A stretch of 7,918 nucleotides of DNA from an uncultured Pseudomonadota bacterium (GCA_903953455.1 CAJBJW010000034.1:1-7918), one strand, 5' to 3'; positions 1 to 7,436 are shown, counted from the stretch's first letter. Program-made: numbers and translations. Notes: a model not told the origin generated them from the sequence alone.

Positions 1-8
1 ATACCGTA

Positions 9-1109
9 ATGAAATTTGTGATTAACCGTGAATCGCTATTAACGCCACTTCAGCAACTTGTTAGTGTGATTGAAAAACGTCAAACCATGCCGATTCTCTC
101 AAATGTGTTGCTTGTGATTGAAAATGAGCAATTAACGATGACTGGCACAGATTTAGAAGTTCAGCTGATTGCTAAACTGGATTTACCAAGTGCAACGGAT
201 GGAGCAATTACGGTACCCTCTCGTAAATTCTTAGATATTTGTCGTCTTCTTCCAGTGGGATCTGAAATTCGTTTTGAACAAATTGACGATAAAGTAAAAA
301 TTACGTCGAATCGCAGCCGTTTTTCGCTGAATTGCTTACCAGCTGAAAATTATCCTGACTTCCCAGAAGACGAGTTAGATCATCAGTTCATCATCAACGC
401 TGGGCAATTTAAACGCGCTTTAGAAAAAACCACGTTCTGTATGGCCAATCAAGACGTACGGTATTATCTCAATGGCTTATTGCTTCATATTTCCAACAAT
501 AAACTGGAGTTAGTCGCGTCAGATGGGCATCGATTGTCTATTTACGAAGATCAGCTTGAAATGGCAACAGGATTTGAAGCCAGAATTATTTTGCCCCGTA
601 AAGGTGTTTTAGAACTCGCCAAATTACTTGACGACAATGAAGCAGAATTGAAAATTGAGTTTTCAAGCAGCAGTATTCGAATTTTTATTAAACACTTAAT
701 TTTTTCTGCAAAATTGGTCGATTCTAAATATCCTGATTTTAGCAAAGTGTTTGCACAAACGTTTTTGAGTCCACTTGAGATTGAAAAAGCCGTTTTGAAA
801 AACGCACTCACCCGCGTTGCTATTTTGTCGAACGAAAAATTTAAAGGCTTAACATTCGATATCAATACGGAATATTTAAAAATCAGCACACACAACCCAG
901 AGCACGATGAAGCAGAAGAAGAATTAGCGATTATCTATGACGATGAACCGCTATCCATTGCGTTCAATGCGCAATATTTATCAGATGCAATGTCAAATTT
1001 AGATGGTGATACAGCGCTACTTACCATTGCAAGCGACGCAAGTAGTTGCTTTATCAACGAGCCGGTTAATGATAAATACAAATTTATTGTCATGGCAATG
1101 CGCTTATAA
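9..1109 (+). CDS. dnaN: DNA polymerase III beta subunit (sliding clamp)
   Basis: DnaN forms the homodimeric ring that tethers DNA polymerase III and other repair and replication proteins to DNA in the cytoplasm. The protein is 366 aa, the same length as E. coli DnaN, and starts MKF like it. The three clamp domains are complete. Conserved landmarks include TVPSRKFLDICR (68-79), SRFSL (103-107), the DVRYYLNG segment (149-156), SDGHRL (171-176), LPRKGV (195-200), KLVDSKYPDF (235-244), AILSNEKFKG (271-280), and the C-terminal VMAMRL (361-366). These supply the hydrophobic pocket that binds clamp-binding motifs (L154, H174, R175, L176, P242, N320, Y323, M362, M364, R365). One oddity is Ala363, where E. 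coli has Pro (VMPMRL). Only 8 bases precede the ATG, so the ribosome binding site and any dnaA upstream lie outside the window. Downstream comes gyrB with no recF between. The identification is very secure. Confidence 0.98.
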   Translation: MKFVINRESLLTPLQQLVSVIEKRQTMPILSNVLLVIENEQLTMTGTDLEVQLIAKLDLPSATDGAITVPSRKFLDICRLLPVGSEIRFEQIDDKVKITSNRSRFSLNCLPAENYPDFPEDELDHQFIINAGQFKRALEKTTFCMANQDVRYYLNGLLLHISNNKLELVASDGHRLSIYEDQLEMATGFEARIILPRKGVLELAKLLDDNEAELKIEFSSSSIRIFIKHLIFSAKLVDSKYPDFSKVFAQTFLSPLEIEKAVLKNALTRVAILSNEKFKGLTFDINTEYLKISTHNPEHDEAEEELAIIYDDEPLSIAFNAQYLSDAMSNLDGDTALLTIASDASSCFINEPVNDKYKFIVMAMRL

Positions 1110-1112
1110 CTA

Positions 1113-1141
1113 CTGCTATTAAGCGTCTTAAAGGCTATAAT
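1113..1141 (+). promoter_or_regulatory. Probable sigma70 promoter for gyrB and following genes
   Basis: A perfect TATAAT lies at 1136-1141 in the only sizeable gap before gyrB. Seventeen bases upstream is CTGCTA (1113-1118), which matches TTGACA at only three of six positions, so the -35 is weak. The expected transcription start is near 1148, giving a leader of about 70 nt. A short inverted repeat TTAAG-cgt-CTTAA (1119-1131) sits in the spacer between the two boxes. The assignment rests on the -10 box and location only. Confidence 0.45.
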
Positions 1142-1153
1142 GAACGGCTAAGC

Positions 1154-1173
1154 AGCGTTTACGCTTTAAAGCG
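1154..1173. repeat. Two overlapping inverted repeats in the gyrB leader
   Basis: AGCGT-tt-ACGCT occupies 1154-1165, and the fully symmetric 12-mer CGCTTTAAAGCG occupies 1162-1173. They share CGCT, so only one hairpin could form at a time in RNA. They lie downstream of the predicted transcription start and upstream of the gyrB start, where they could be protein-binding sites or alternative RNA hairpins. Neither is followed by a T-run, so they do not look like an intrinsic terminator. Their function is unknown. Confidence 0.5.
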
Positions 1174-1200
1174 ATATGTTTCAACAAAAAAATCAGCAAT

Positions 1201-1206
1201 GGGAAG
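1201..1206 (+). promoter_or_regulatory. Weak Shine-Dalgarno-like site supporting the inner gyrB start
   Basis: GGGAAG lies 13 nt before the ATG at 1220, which is a longer spacing than usual. The alternative in-frame ATG at 1199 has only an A-rich tract and no purine-rich GG motif in front of it. This site and the homology of the encoded N-terminus (MSN...) favour 1220 as the real start. Confidence 0.35.
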
Positions 1207-1219
1207 AATAGACATCGTT

Positions 1220-3634
1220 ATGAGTAATCCAATCGATCAATACGACAGTAGCAATATTCAAGTGCTTAAAGGGTTAGATGCTGTGCGCAAAAGACCTGGA
1301 ATGTACATTGGCGACACCGATGATGGTTCGGGTTTACATCACATGGTCTTTGAGGTGGTGGATAACTCTATTGACGAGGCACTAGCAGGATATTGCAAAG
1401 AAGTTCGCGTTATTATTCAGATAGATGGATCTGTTAGCGTGTCTGATGATGGTCGAGGAATTCCTGTTGATATTCATGAAGAAGAAGGCCGATCTGCCGC
1501 TGAAGTGATTATGACGGTTCTTCACGCAGGTGGAAAATTTGACGATAATGCCTACAAAGTCTCTGGTGGTTTGCATGGCGTGGGCGTTTCAGTGGTTAAC
1601 GCGTTATCTGAAGAATTACATCTTGAAGTTCGTAAGAACGGACAACTCTACAAACAAAGCTATAAAAATGGTGAGCCAGTGGCTCCTCTTGCGGCGTTTG
1701 GAAGTGTGGAGGGCACAGGGACATCTATTCGTTTTCTGCCCAGTAAAGTGACGTTTGCAGACGTAGAATTTCATTACGATATTTTGGCAAAACGCTTGCG
1801 AGAATTATCATTTTTAAATTCAGGTGTTCGCATTAGCTTGCATGATCAACGCAATGATCGTGAAGATGTGTTTGAGTTTGAAGGTGGTATCAGCGCATTT
1901 GTCACGCATTTAAATAAAAATAAAACACCTCTCTTTCCAGAAGTTTTCTATTTCACCGCAGAAAAAGAAGGTGTTACCGTTGAAGTGGCGATGCAGTGGA
2001 ATGATTCGTATCAAGAAAATGTATTTTGCTATACAAATAATATTCCACAGCGCGATGGCGGCTCACATTTAGCAGGTTTTCGTAGTGCTTTAACGCGTAC
2101 CGTGAATCAGTACATCGAAGGCAACGGTTTAGCCAAAAAAGAAAAAGTATCAACAACCGGTGATGACGCTCGTGAAGGTTTGACTGCGGTATTGTCGGTT
2201 AAAGTGCCTGACCCTAAGTTTTCGTCGCAAACCAAAGATAAACTGGTTTCCTCTGAGGTAAAACCGCTCGTTGAATCAACAATGAACGAAAAATTGCAGG
2301 AGTTTCTTCTTGAAAAACCGCAAATTGCTAAATTAATTGTTGGAAAAATTATCGATGCTGCGCGTGCCCGTGATGCTGCAAGGCGTGCCCGTGAGATGAC
2401 ACGTCGTAAAACGACGCTCGATATTGCCGGGTTACCTGGAAAATTGGCTGATTGCCAAGAAAAAGACCCTGCATTATCTGAATTATTTTTAGTGGAAGGG
2501 GATTCCGCGGGTGGTTCTGCAAAGCAAGGGCGTGATCGTCGCACACAAGCCATTTTGCCGCTGAAAGGGAAAATTTTAAACGTGGAAAAAGCACGTTTTG
2601 ATAAAATGATTTCCTCTGAAGAAGTGGGTACGTTAATTACGGCACTGGGTTGCGGCATTGGTAAGGATGAATATAATCTCGACAAACTACGTTATCACCG
2701 CATTATTATCATGACCGATGCTGACGTGGATGGTTCGCATATTCGTACCTTATTGCTGACGTTTTTTTATCGTCAACTGCCTGAAATAGTTGAAAAAGGG
2801 TATATTTATATTGCGCAACCTCCCCTCTACAAAGTCAAAAAAGGCAAGCAAGAGCATTACGTGAAAGACGATGCAGAATTAAATCGTTATTTAATTCAAC
2901 TGGCGCTTGAAAAAGCGCAGTTAATCACGCACCCAAGCAGTCCAGCGATTCAAGGTCAAGGCTTAGAAAAACTCGCTCAAGCGTTTTTGGATGTGAATAC
3001 CATTATTACGCGTTTAGCACGTCGTTATGACGATATTTTCTTAGATCAATTCTGCTATGTTGCACCCTTGAACGAAGAAATTAAAGCCTCTGCACAATCA
3101 ATACAAGCATGGCTCGATAATATTCACGCTCGATTAACTTTAGCGGGCGGACTTGCAGAGTTCACAAGCGAACTCGATTATCTTAGTGCTGATGATTTTA
3201 AAATCACGATAAGCAAACGCAAACACGGCACCAGTAAAGTTTTTGTCTTGCCAACAGTTTTCTTTAACAGCATTGATTATCAACGTATTTCAGCGTATGC
3301 CAATGAAACCGCAGGAATGTTTAATGCAGAATCTGTGATGCTTATGGGTGAGCGTCAACAATCGGTTGATAATTTCAAGCAGGCGTTTGAGTGGATGATG
3401 CGCGAAATCAAAAAGGGACAAACCATTCAGCGCTACAAAGGACTCGGAGAGATGAACCCAGAGCAACTTTGGGAAACGACACTGGACAGTAATAATCGTC
3501 GTTTATTGCAAGTGCGTATTGAAGACGCGATTGCAGCGGATGAAATTTTCACCACGCTCATGGGTGACGTGGTTGAACCTCGTCGTGATTTTATTGTGAA
3601 GCATGCGCTTGATGTGTCAAATTTGGACGTGTAA
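1220..3634 (+). CDS. gyrB: DNA gyrase subunit B
   Basis: GyrB is the ATPase subunit of the A2B2 gyrase that introduces negative supercoils. The start at 1220 gives MSN and exactly 804 aa, as in E. coli; an ATG at 1199 would add MGRIDIV and lacks a ribosome binding site. Order of parts: GHKL ATPase with E45, N49, D76 (DDGRGIP) and glycine loop GGLHGVG (116-122); transducer domain with PQRDGGSH (276-283) and the QTK loop (337-339); TOPRIM with EGDSAGG (426-432), PLKGK (447-451) and the metal-binding acidic TDADVDG (499-505); the Gram-negative insert; and the C-terminal QRYKGLGEMN (737-746) that contacts GyrA. The quinolone-linked positions (D428, K449, equal to E. coli D426 and K447) are unmutated. 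The residue aligned with E. coli R136, a coumarin contact, is Lys139. The stop lies 2 nt before lgt, suggesting translational coupling. Confidence 0.98.
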   Translation: MSNPIDQYDSSNIQVLKGLDAVRKRPGMYIGDTDDGSGLHHMVFEVVDNSIDEALAGYCKEVRVIIQIDGSVSVSDDGRGIPVDIHEEEGRSAAEVIMTVLHAGGKFDDNAYKVSGGLHGVGVSVVNALSEELHLEVRKNGQLYKQSYKNGEPVAPLAAFGSVEGTGTSIRFLPSKVTFADVEFHYDILAKRLRELSFLNSGVRISLHDQRNDREDVFEFEGGISAFVTHLNKNKTPLFPEVFYFTAEKEGVTVEVAMQWNDSYQENVFCYTNNIPQRDGGSHLAGFRSALTRTVNQYIEGNGLAKKEKVSTTGDDAREGLTAVLSVKVPDPKFSSQTKDKLVSSEVKPLVESTMNEKLQEFLLEKPQIAKLIVGKIIDAARARDAARRAREMTRRKTTLDIAGLPGKLADCQEKDPALSELFLVEGDSAGGSAKQGRDRRTQAILPLKGKILNVEKARFDKMISSEEVGTLITALGCGIGKDEYNLDKLRYHRIIIMTDADVDGSHIRTLLLTFFYRQLPEIVEKGYIYIAQPPLYKVKKGKQEHYVKDDAELNRYLIQLALEKAQLITHPSSPAIQGQGLEKLAQAFLDVNTIITRLARRYDDIFLDQFCYVAPLNEEIKASAQSIQAWLDNIHARLTLAGGLAEFTSELDYLSADDFKITISKRKHGTSKVFVLPTVFFNSIDYQRISAYANETAGMFNAESVMLMGERQQSVDNFKQAFEWMMREIKKGQTIQRYKGLGEMNPEQLWETTLDSNNRRLLQVRIEDAIAADEIFTTLMGDVVEPRRDFIVKHALDVSNLDV

Positions 3635-3636
3635 TT

Positions 3637-4425
3637 ATGCTGGCCTACCCTGCTATTGACCCTGTTGCTGTTTCTATTGGTTTTGTCAAAATTCATTGGT
3701 ACGGCATTATGTACCTTATTGGATTTGCAGCTGTTTTATTACTCGGGCAGCAACGCGCAAAACAAGCGTGGTCGCCTATCAAACCAGACGTTGTTGAAGA
3801 TCTGGTGACTTATGGTGCGATGGGGGTTATTTTAGGTGGGCGAGTTGGTTATATCTTATTTTATAATTTTGGTGAATTTTTAAGTAATCCACTGATTTTA
3901 TTGAAAATTTGGCAGGGTGGCATGTCGTTTCATGGCGGAATGCTCGGTGTTTTTGTCGCTATGGCGTGGTTTGCGAAAAAACAGCAATGTACACTTTGGC
4001 AACTCACTGATTTTATAGCGCCGATGGCACCCCTTGGCTTAGGTGCGGGGCGTATTGGAAACTTCATCAATTCAGAACTTTGGGGGAAACCTACGGATGT
4101 GCCTTGGGCGATGATTTTTCCTAATGGTGGATTGATTGCACGTCATCCGTCACAGCTTTATGAAGCCTTTTTGGAAGGCTTGGTGTTGTTTTTGATTCTG
4201 TGGATTTATACGCACAAGCAACGACCCGTAATGGCGGCGACTGGACTTGCGGTGGCGCTTTATGGTTGTTTTCGCTTTTTTATCGAGTTTTTCAGAATGC
4301 CGGATGCGCATTTGGGGTATTTAGCCCTCGATTGGGTGACGATGGGGCAGATTTTATCGACACCGATGATGATTATTGGTGGTGCTTTAGTGGTTTTAGC
4401 GTATAAAAAGCAACGTCAAGCATGA
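3637..4425 (+). CDS. lgt: Prolipoprotein diacylglyceryl transferase
   Basis: Lgt is an inner-membrane enzyme that moves diacylglycerol from phosphatidylglycerol to the lipobox cysteine of prolipoproteins, the first step of lipoprotein maturation. The 262-aa protein is a multispanning membrane protein. It carries the early HWYGIMYLIGF segment (20-30, with Y26), GGRVGYILFYN (67-77), the GGMSFHGGM motif with H99, the family signature GRIGNFINSELWG (138-150, with R139, N142, G150), RHPSQLYE (169-176) and YGCFRFFIEFFR (209-220, with R213 and E217). These correspond to E. coli Y26, H103, R143, N146, G154, R239 and E243. It is shorter than E. coli Lgt (291 aa), mainly because a loop of about 20 residues before RHPSQLYE is missing. 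No strong Shine-Dalgarno is visible; the start is 2 nt after the gyrB stop. Its stop overlaps the thyA start in ATGA. Confidence 0.97.
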   Translation: MLAYPAIDPVAVSIGFVKIHWYGIMYLIGFAAVLLLGQQRAKQAWSPIKPDVVEDLVTYGAMGVILGGRVGYILFYNFGEFLSNPLILLKIWQGGMSFHGGMLGVFVAMAWFAKKQQCTLWQLTDFIAPMAPLGLGAGRIGNFINSELWGKPTDVPWAMIFPNGGLIARHPSQLYEAFLEGLVLFLILWIYTHKQRPVMAATGLAVALYGCFRFFIEFFRMPDAHLGYLALDWVTMGQILSTPMMIIGGALVVLAYKKQRQA

Positions 4426-5255
4426 AAAATTATCTCGAATTACTTGAAAAATTGTTAAGTGAAGGCACTTTAAAAGGTGACCGAACGGGTAGCGGGACGT
4501 TGTCGATGTTTGGTTATCAAATGCGTTTTGATTTAGCAGCTGGTTTTCCTCTTATTACAACTAAAAAAGTGCATTTAAAATCCATTATTCATGAATTACT
4601 GTGGTTTTTAAATGGTGACACCAATAATAATTTACTCGAGTCACAGGGCGTTTCCATTTGGCGTGAATGGGCGGATGAGCATGGTGAGCTCGGTGCAATT
4701 TACGGTAAACAATGGCGTTCTTGGATGCTACACAACGGTGAGTCAATTGATCAAATTGCCCAAGTAGTTGACCAAATCAAAACCAATCCTAATAGTCGTC
4801 GAATGGTCGTGAGTGCTTGGAATGTGGCTGATTTGCCAGATGAAAAAATGAGTCCTCAAGATAATGTTTCACAAGGGAAAATGGCGCTTGCCCCTTGTCA
4901 TGCTTTTTTTCAATTTTATGTTGCAGATGGGAAGCTTTCTTGTCAACTTTATCAACGCAGTTGTGACACATTTATTGGTTTACCGTTTAATATTGCCAGT
5001 TACGCCCTACTCACCATGATGATTGCTCAGCAATGCGATTTACAATTAGGTGAATTTGTGTGGACAGGCGGCGATGTGCATTTATATTTAAATCATCAAG
5101 AACAAGCGAAAATCCAACTTTCTCGCACGCCTCATACGTTGCCTACGATGAAAATTAAGCGTAAACCGGATTCAATTTTCGATTATCAGTATGATGATTT
5201 TGAATTAATAGGCTACGATGCCGATACACATATCTTTGCCCCTATTGCTATTTAA
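4422..5255 (+). CDS. thyA: Thymidylate synthase (ThyA type)
   Basis: ThyA methylates dUMP to dTMP using 5,10-methylene-tetrahydrofolate, giving dihydrofolate; it acts as a cytoplasmic homodimer. The 277-aa protein has the phosphate-binding R21 (DRTGSGTLS), E58 in the HELLWFLNGDTN stretch, YGKQWR (94-99), the second-subunit SRR arginines (125-127), catalytic Cys159 in ALAPCH, QRSCD (178-182), GLPFNIASY (186-194, with N190) and H220/Y222 in GGDVHLY. It is 13 residues longer than E. coli ThyA because of an insertion around 138-152 just before the catalytic motif. The same insertion (LPDE-x-SPQ-x-N type) occurs in many proteobacterial ThyA proteins, so it is a lineage variant. The ATG overlaps the lgt stop by 4 nt, the lgt-thyA coupling also known in enterobacteria. 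All active-site residues are present. Confidence 0.98.
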   Translation: MKNYLELLEKLLSEGTLKGDRTGSGTLSMFGYQMRFDLAAGFPLITTKKVHLKSIIHELLWFLNGDTNNNLLESQGVSIWREWADEHGELGAIYGKQWRSWMLHNGESIDQIAQVVDQIKTNPNSRRMVVSAWNVADLPDEKMSPQDNVSQGKMALAPCHAFFQFYVADGKLSCQLYQRSCDTFIGLPFNIASYALLTMMIAQQCDLQLGEFVWTGGDVHLYLNHQEQAKIQLSRTPHTLPTMKIKRKPDSIFDYQYDDFELIGYDADTHIFAPIAI

Positions 5256-5260
5256 GAGGT
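5255..5260 (+). promoter_or_regulatory. Ribosome binding site for mltB (decides a GTG start)
   Basis: AGAGGT begins at the last base of the thyA stop codon and ends 6 nt before GTG 5267. It is the best Shine-Dalgarno match in the window, and it places the start so that the protein begins with a complete lipoprotein signal peptide. Confidence 0.7.
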
Positions 5261-5266
5261 TTATTT

Positions 5267-6301
5267 GTGACGTATTTTGACTCTAGACGTTTTAGTGTAT
5301 TTATCTTGTTATTCTTGCTTGCAGGTTGCGCGTCTGAGCCTGTTATACGCCCGAGTAAACCCTCACCTACGGATACGGGAAAAACACCTAATTACAGTCA
5401 AGCACGTCCCATTACTGGGGTTTATGCAAATCAACCGGCGGTGAATGATTTTGTCGCGCATATGGTGCATGATTATGGTTTTTCAGAAGATTATTTAAAT
5501 TCATTATTTTCTCAAGCCAATAAATTAGATTCTGTTGTGCGACTCGAGGTTGATCCTTTTGTGCCACCAAAACCTAAATATCAAGGTCCTATTTCAACAG
5601 AGCCTGTTATTCCTCCAAAGCCGACACCTACACCTGGTTGGGGAAGTTATCGTCGGCAATTTATTGATGAAACGCATATCAATAATGGCGTACGTTTTTG
5701 GCAAGACAACGAGGCCGCATTGCAACGCGCAGCGGCAACTTATCATGTTGATCCTGAATATATCGTCGGCATTATTGGCGTTGAAACGTATTTTGGGCGT
5801 AATGTGGGGAAAACTAACACGTTTGATGCGTTGAGTACGCTCGCTTTCTTTACATTACGTCGCTCTGAATATTTCACCAAAGAATTAGAAAATTTCTTAC
5901 TGATGACTCAAGAAGAGCGTTGTGAACCTCGAAAAATCATTGGATCGTGGGCGGGTGCGATGGGACTTGGGCAATTTATGCCAAAAAGTTTCCGTAAACT
6001 TGCCGTCGATTTTAATGGGGATGGCAAGCGTGATTTGTGGAATTCAGAAGACGCTATTGGAAGTGTTGCGCATTACTTTAATACGTCTGGTTGGAGATTT
6101 AATGATTTGGTTGCTACGCCCGCAAGTGGCGGTAATGTAAATGGAGATTACGTTATTTTAGGGACAGATAACGGCAATGAATTTTGGGCGATTGGTGATA
6201 ATTTCAAAACCATCAAAAAATATAACAGTAGCAATAAATACGCTATGGCTGTGCATCAACTCGGTCAAACGATCAAGCAGCGTTATTTAATGCGAAAATA
6301 A
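5267..6301 (+). CDS. mltB: Membrane-bound lytic murein transglycosylase B, lipoprotein
   Basis: MltB cleaves the MurNAc-GlcNAc bond of peptidoglycan with formation of 1,6-anhydro-MurNAc. The GTG start has a strong ribosome binding site. Residues 1-20 form a lipoprotein signal peptide (basic RR at 7-8, hydrophobic core, lipobox LAG-C with Cys21). Ala at +2 rather than Asp predicts outer-membrane sorting. A Pro-rich stretch (about 98-124) precedes the catalytic domain: IVGIIGVETYFG (166-177, catalytic Glu173), RRSEYF (198-203), GSWAGAMGLGQFMPKSF (226-242), the EF-hand-like DFNGDGKRDLWN (248-259), and the closing KYAMAVHQLGQ (324-334). Total length is 344 aa against 361 in E. coli; about 25-30 residues are missing between GW (275-276) and the FWAIG segment (306-310). 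It sits 11 nt after thyA and is a likely substrate of the Lgt encoded two genes upstream. Subfamily MltB is assigned by motif order and length. Confidence 0.93.
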   Translation: MTYFDSRRFSVFILLFLLAGCASEPVIRPSKPSPTDTGKTPNYSQARPITGVYANQPAVNDFVAHMVHDYGFSEDYLNSLFSQANKLDSVVRLEVDPFVPPKPKYQGPISTEPVIPPKPTPTPGWGSYRRQFIDETHINNGVRFWQDNEAALQRAAATYHVDPEYIVGIIGVETYFGRNVGKTNTFDALSTLAFFTLRRSEYFTKELENFLLMTQEERCEPRKIIGSWAGAMGLGQFMPKSFRKLAVDFNGDGKRDLWNSEDAIGSVAHYFNTSGWRFNDLVATPASGGNVNGDYVILGTDNGNEFWAIGDNFKTIKKYNSSNKYAMAVHQLGQTIKQRYLMRK

Positions 6302-6344
6302 GCATAAACTACATTTTAATTTTAGACAGTAATCAGAGACGACT

Positions 6345-7436
6345 ATGGCATTGTATTGTGGAATTGTAGGTTTACCTAACGTAGGTAAATCAACGTTATT
6401 TAACGCGCTCACCAAAGCGAAAATTGCAGCAGAAAATTACCCTTTCTGTACGATTGATCCTAATGTTGGGGTTGTTGCTGTGCCAGATCCTCGTCTTGAT
6501 GCTTTATCAGAAATTGTTAAACCTGAGCGTGTTCTGCCAACGACTATTGAATTTGTTGATATTGCGGGTTTAGTTGCTGGTGCGTCAAAAGGGGAAGGTC
6601 TTGGTAATAAATTTTTAGCCAATATTCGTGAAACGGACGCTATTGCACATGTCGTGCGTTGTTTTCAAGATGACAATGTGGTGCATGTAGCGGGTAAAAT
6701 TGATCCGCTGTCTGATATTGAAGTTATCAATACAGAATTAGCGCTTGCAGATATGGCGTCTGTTGAAAAAGCATTAGTTAAATGTGCCAAAGTAGCAAGA
6801 ACAGGTAATAAAGAGGAATTAGTCAAAAAAGGCGTTTTAGAGCGCATTTTTAATCAATTAGATTCCGGTGAGCCAGCGCGAACATTGGATTTGGATGACG
6901 AAGAACGCGCCATGGTTAAAGATTTATGTTTAATGACACTTAAACCCACCATGTACATTGCTAACGTCCAAGATGATGGTTTTGAAAATAATCCCTTACT
7001 GGATAGCGTTCGTACTTTTGCTCAAAAAGAAGGTGCTCGAGTCGTTCCCATTTGCGCGGCAATTGAAGCGGAAATTGCGCAACTTGATGATGATGAAAAG
7101 AAAGAATTTTTAGATGATTTAGGCATGGCAGAAGCTGGTCTTGATCGCGTCGTGCGTGCGGGTTATGAATTGCTTGAATTGGCTACTTATTTTACTGCTG
7201 GCGTCAAAGAAGTTCGCGCATGGACGATTCCTGTCGGAGCAAGTGCGCCACAGGCTGCTGGCGTCATTCATAGCGATTTTGAGCGCGGTTTTATTCGTGC
7301 TGAAGTTATTTCTTATGACGATTTCATTGCGTTTAAAGGCGAACAAGGTGCAAAAGACGCGGGTAAATGGCGTCTTGAAGGCAAAGATTATGTCGTAAAA
7401 GACGGTGATGTGGTTCATTTTCGTTTCAATGTTTGA
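6345..7436 (+). CDS. ychF: Redox-regulated ATPase/GTPase YchF (Obg family)
   Basis: YchF (OLA1/EngD) is a conserved P-loop NTPase that associates with ribosomes and prefers ATP. The protein has 363 aa, as in E. coli. Features in order: P-loop GLPNVGKST (9-17), the switch region NYPFCTIDPN (31-40), G3 region DIAGLVAGASKGEGLGN (72-88), IRETDAIAHVVRCF (94-107), H114 (the HAS-type residue that replaces the catalytic Gln), helical insertion (about 120-195), KPTMYIANVQDDGFENNP (200-217) containing the G4-like motif, and the C-terminal TGS domain with VKEVRAWTIP, KGEQGAKDAGK and DYVVKDGDVVHFRFNV. The G4-like motif reads NVQD here, where E. coli has NVNE. AGAG (6335-6338) lies 6 nt before the ATG as a modest ribosome binding site. 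It follows mltB by 43 nt with no terminator visible, so it may share that transcript. The stop codon lies inside the -35 box of the tRNA promoter. Confidence 0.97.
   Translation: MALYCGIVGLPNVGKSTLFNALTKAKIAAENYPFCTIDPNVGVVAVPDPRLDALSEIVKPERVLPTTIEFVDIAGLVAGASKGEGLGNKFLANIRETDAIAHVVRCFQDDNVVHVAGKIDPLSDIEVINTELALADMASVEKALVKCAKVARTGNKEELVKKGVLERIFNQLDSGEPARTLDLDDEERAMVKDLCLMTLKPTMYIANVQDDGFENNPLLDSVRTFAQKEGARVVPICAAIEAEIAQLDDDEKKEFLDDLGMAEAGLDRVVRAGYELLELATYFTAGVKEVRAWTIPVGASAPQAAGVIHSDFERGFIRAEVISYDDFIAFKGEQGAKDAGKWRLEGKDYVVKDGDVVHFRFNV

Noticed and set aside
1199..1219. Upstream in-frame ATG as the gyrB start
   Set aside because: No ribosome binding site precedes it, the extra seven residues have no counterpart in E. 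coli GyrB, and the inner start gives the family N-terminus MSN and exactly 804 aa.
2107..2685. Long minus-strand open frame (192 codons) inside gyrB
   Set aside because: It lies fully opposite a strongly conserved coding region, has Ser/Arg-rich composition typical of an antisense shadow, and matches no family I recognise.
4833..4877. Extra segment in ThyA before the catalytic cysteine as a novel insertion
   Set aside because: The same LPDE...SPQ...N type insert occurs in many proteobacterial thymidylate synthases, so it is a known variant.
6302..6344. Separate promoter for ychF in the mltB-ychF gap
   Set aside because: TTTAAT at 6315-6320 is the only -10-like hexamer and has no acceptable -35 at 16-18 bp; not enough to call.
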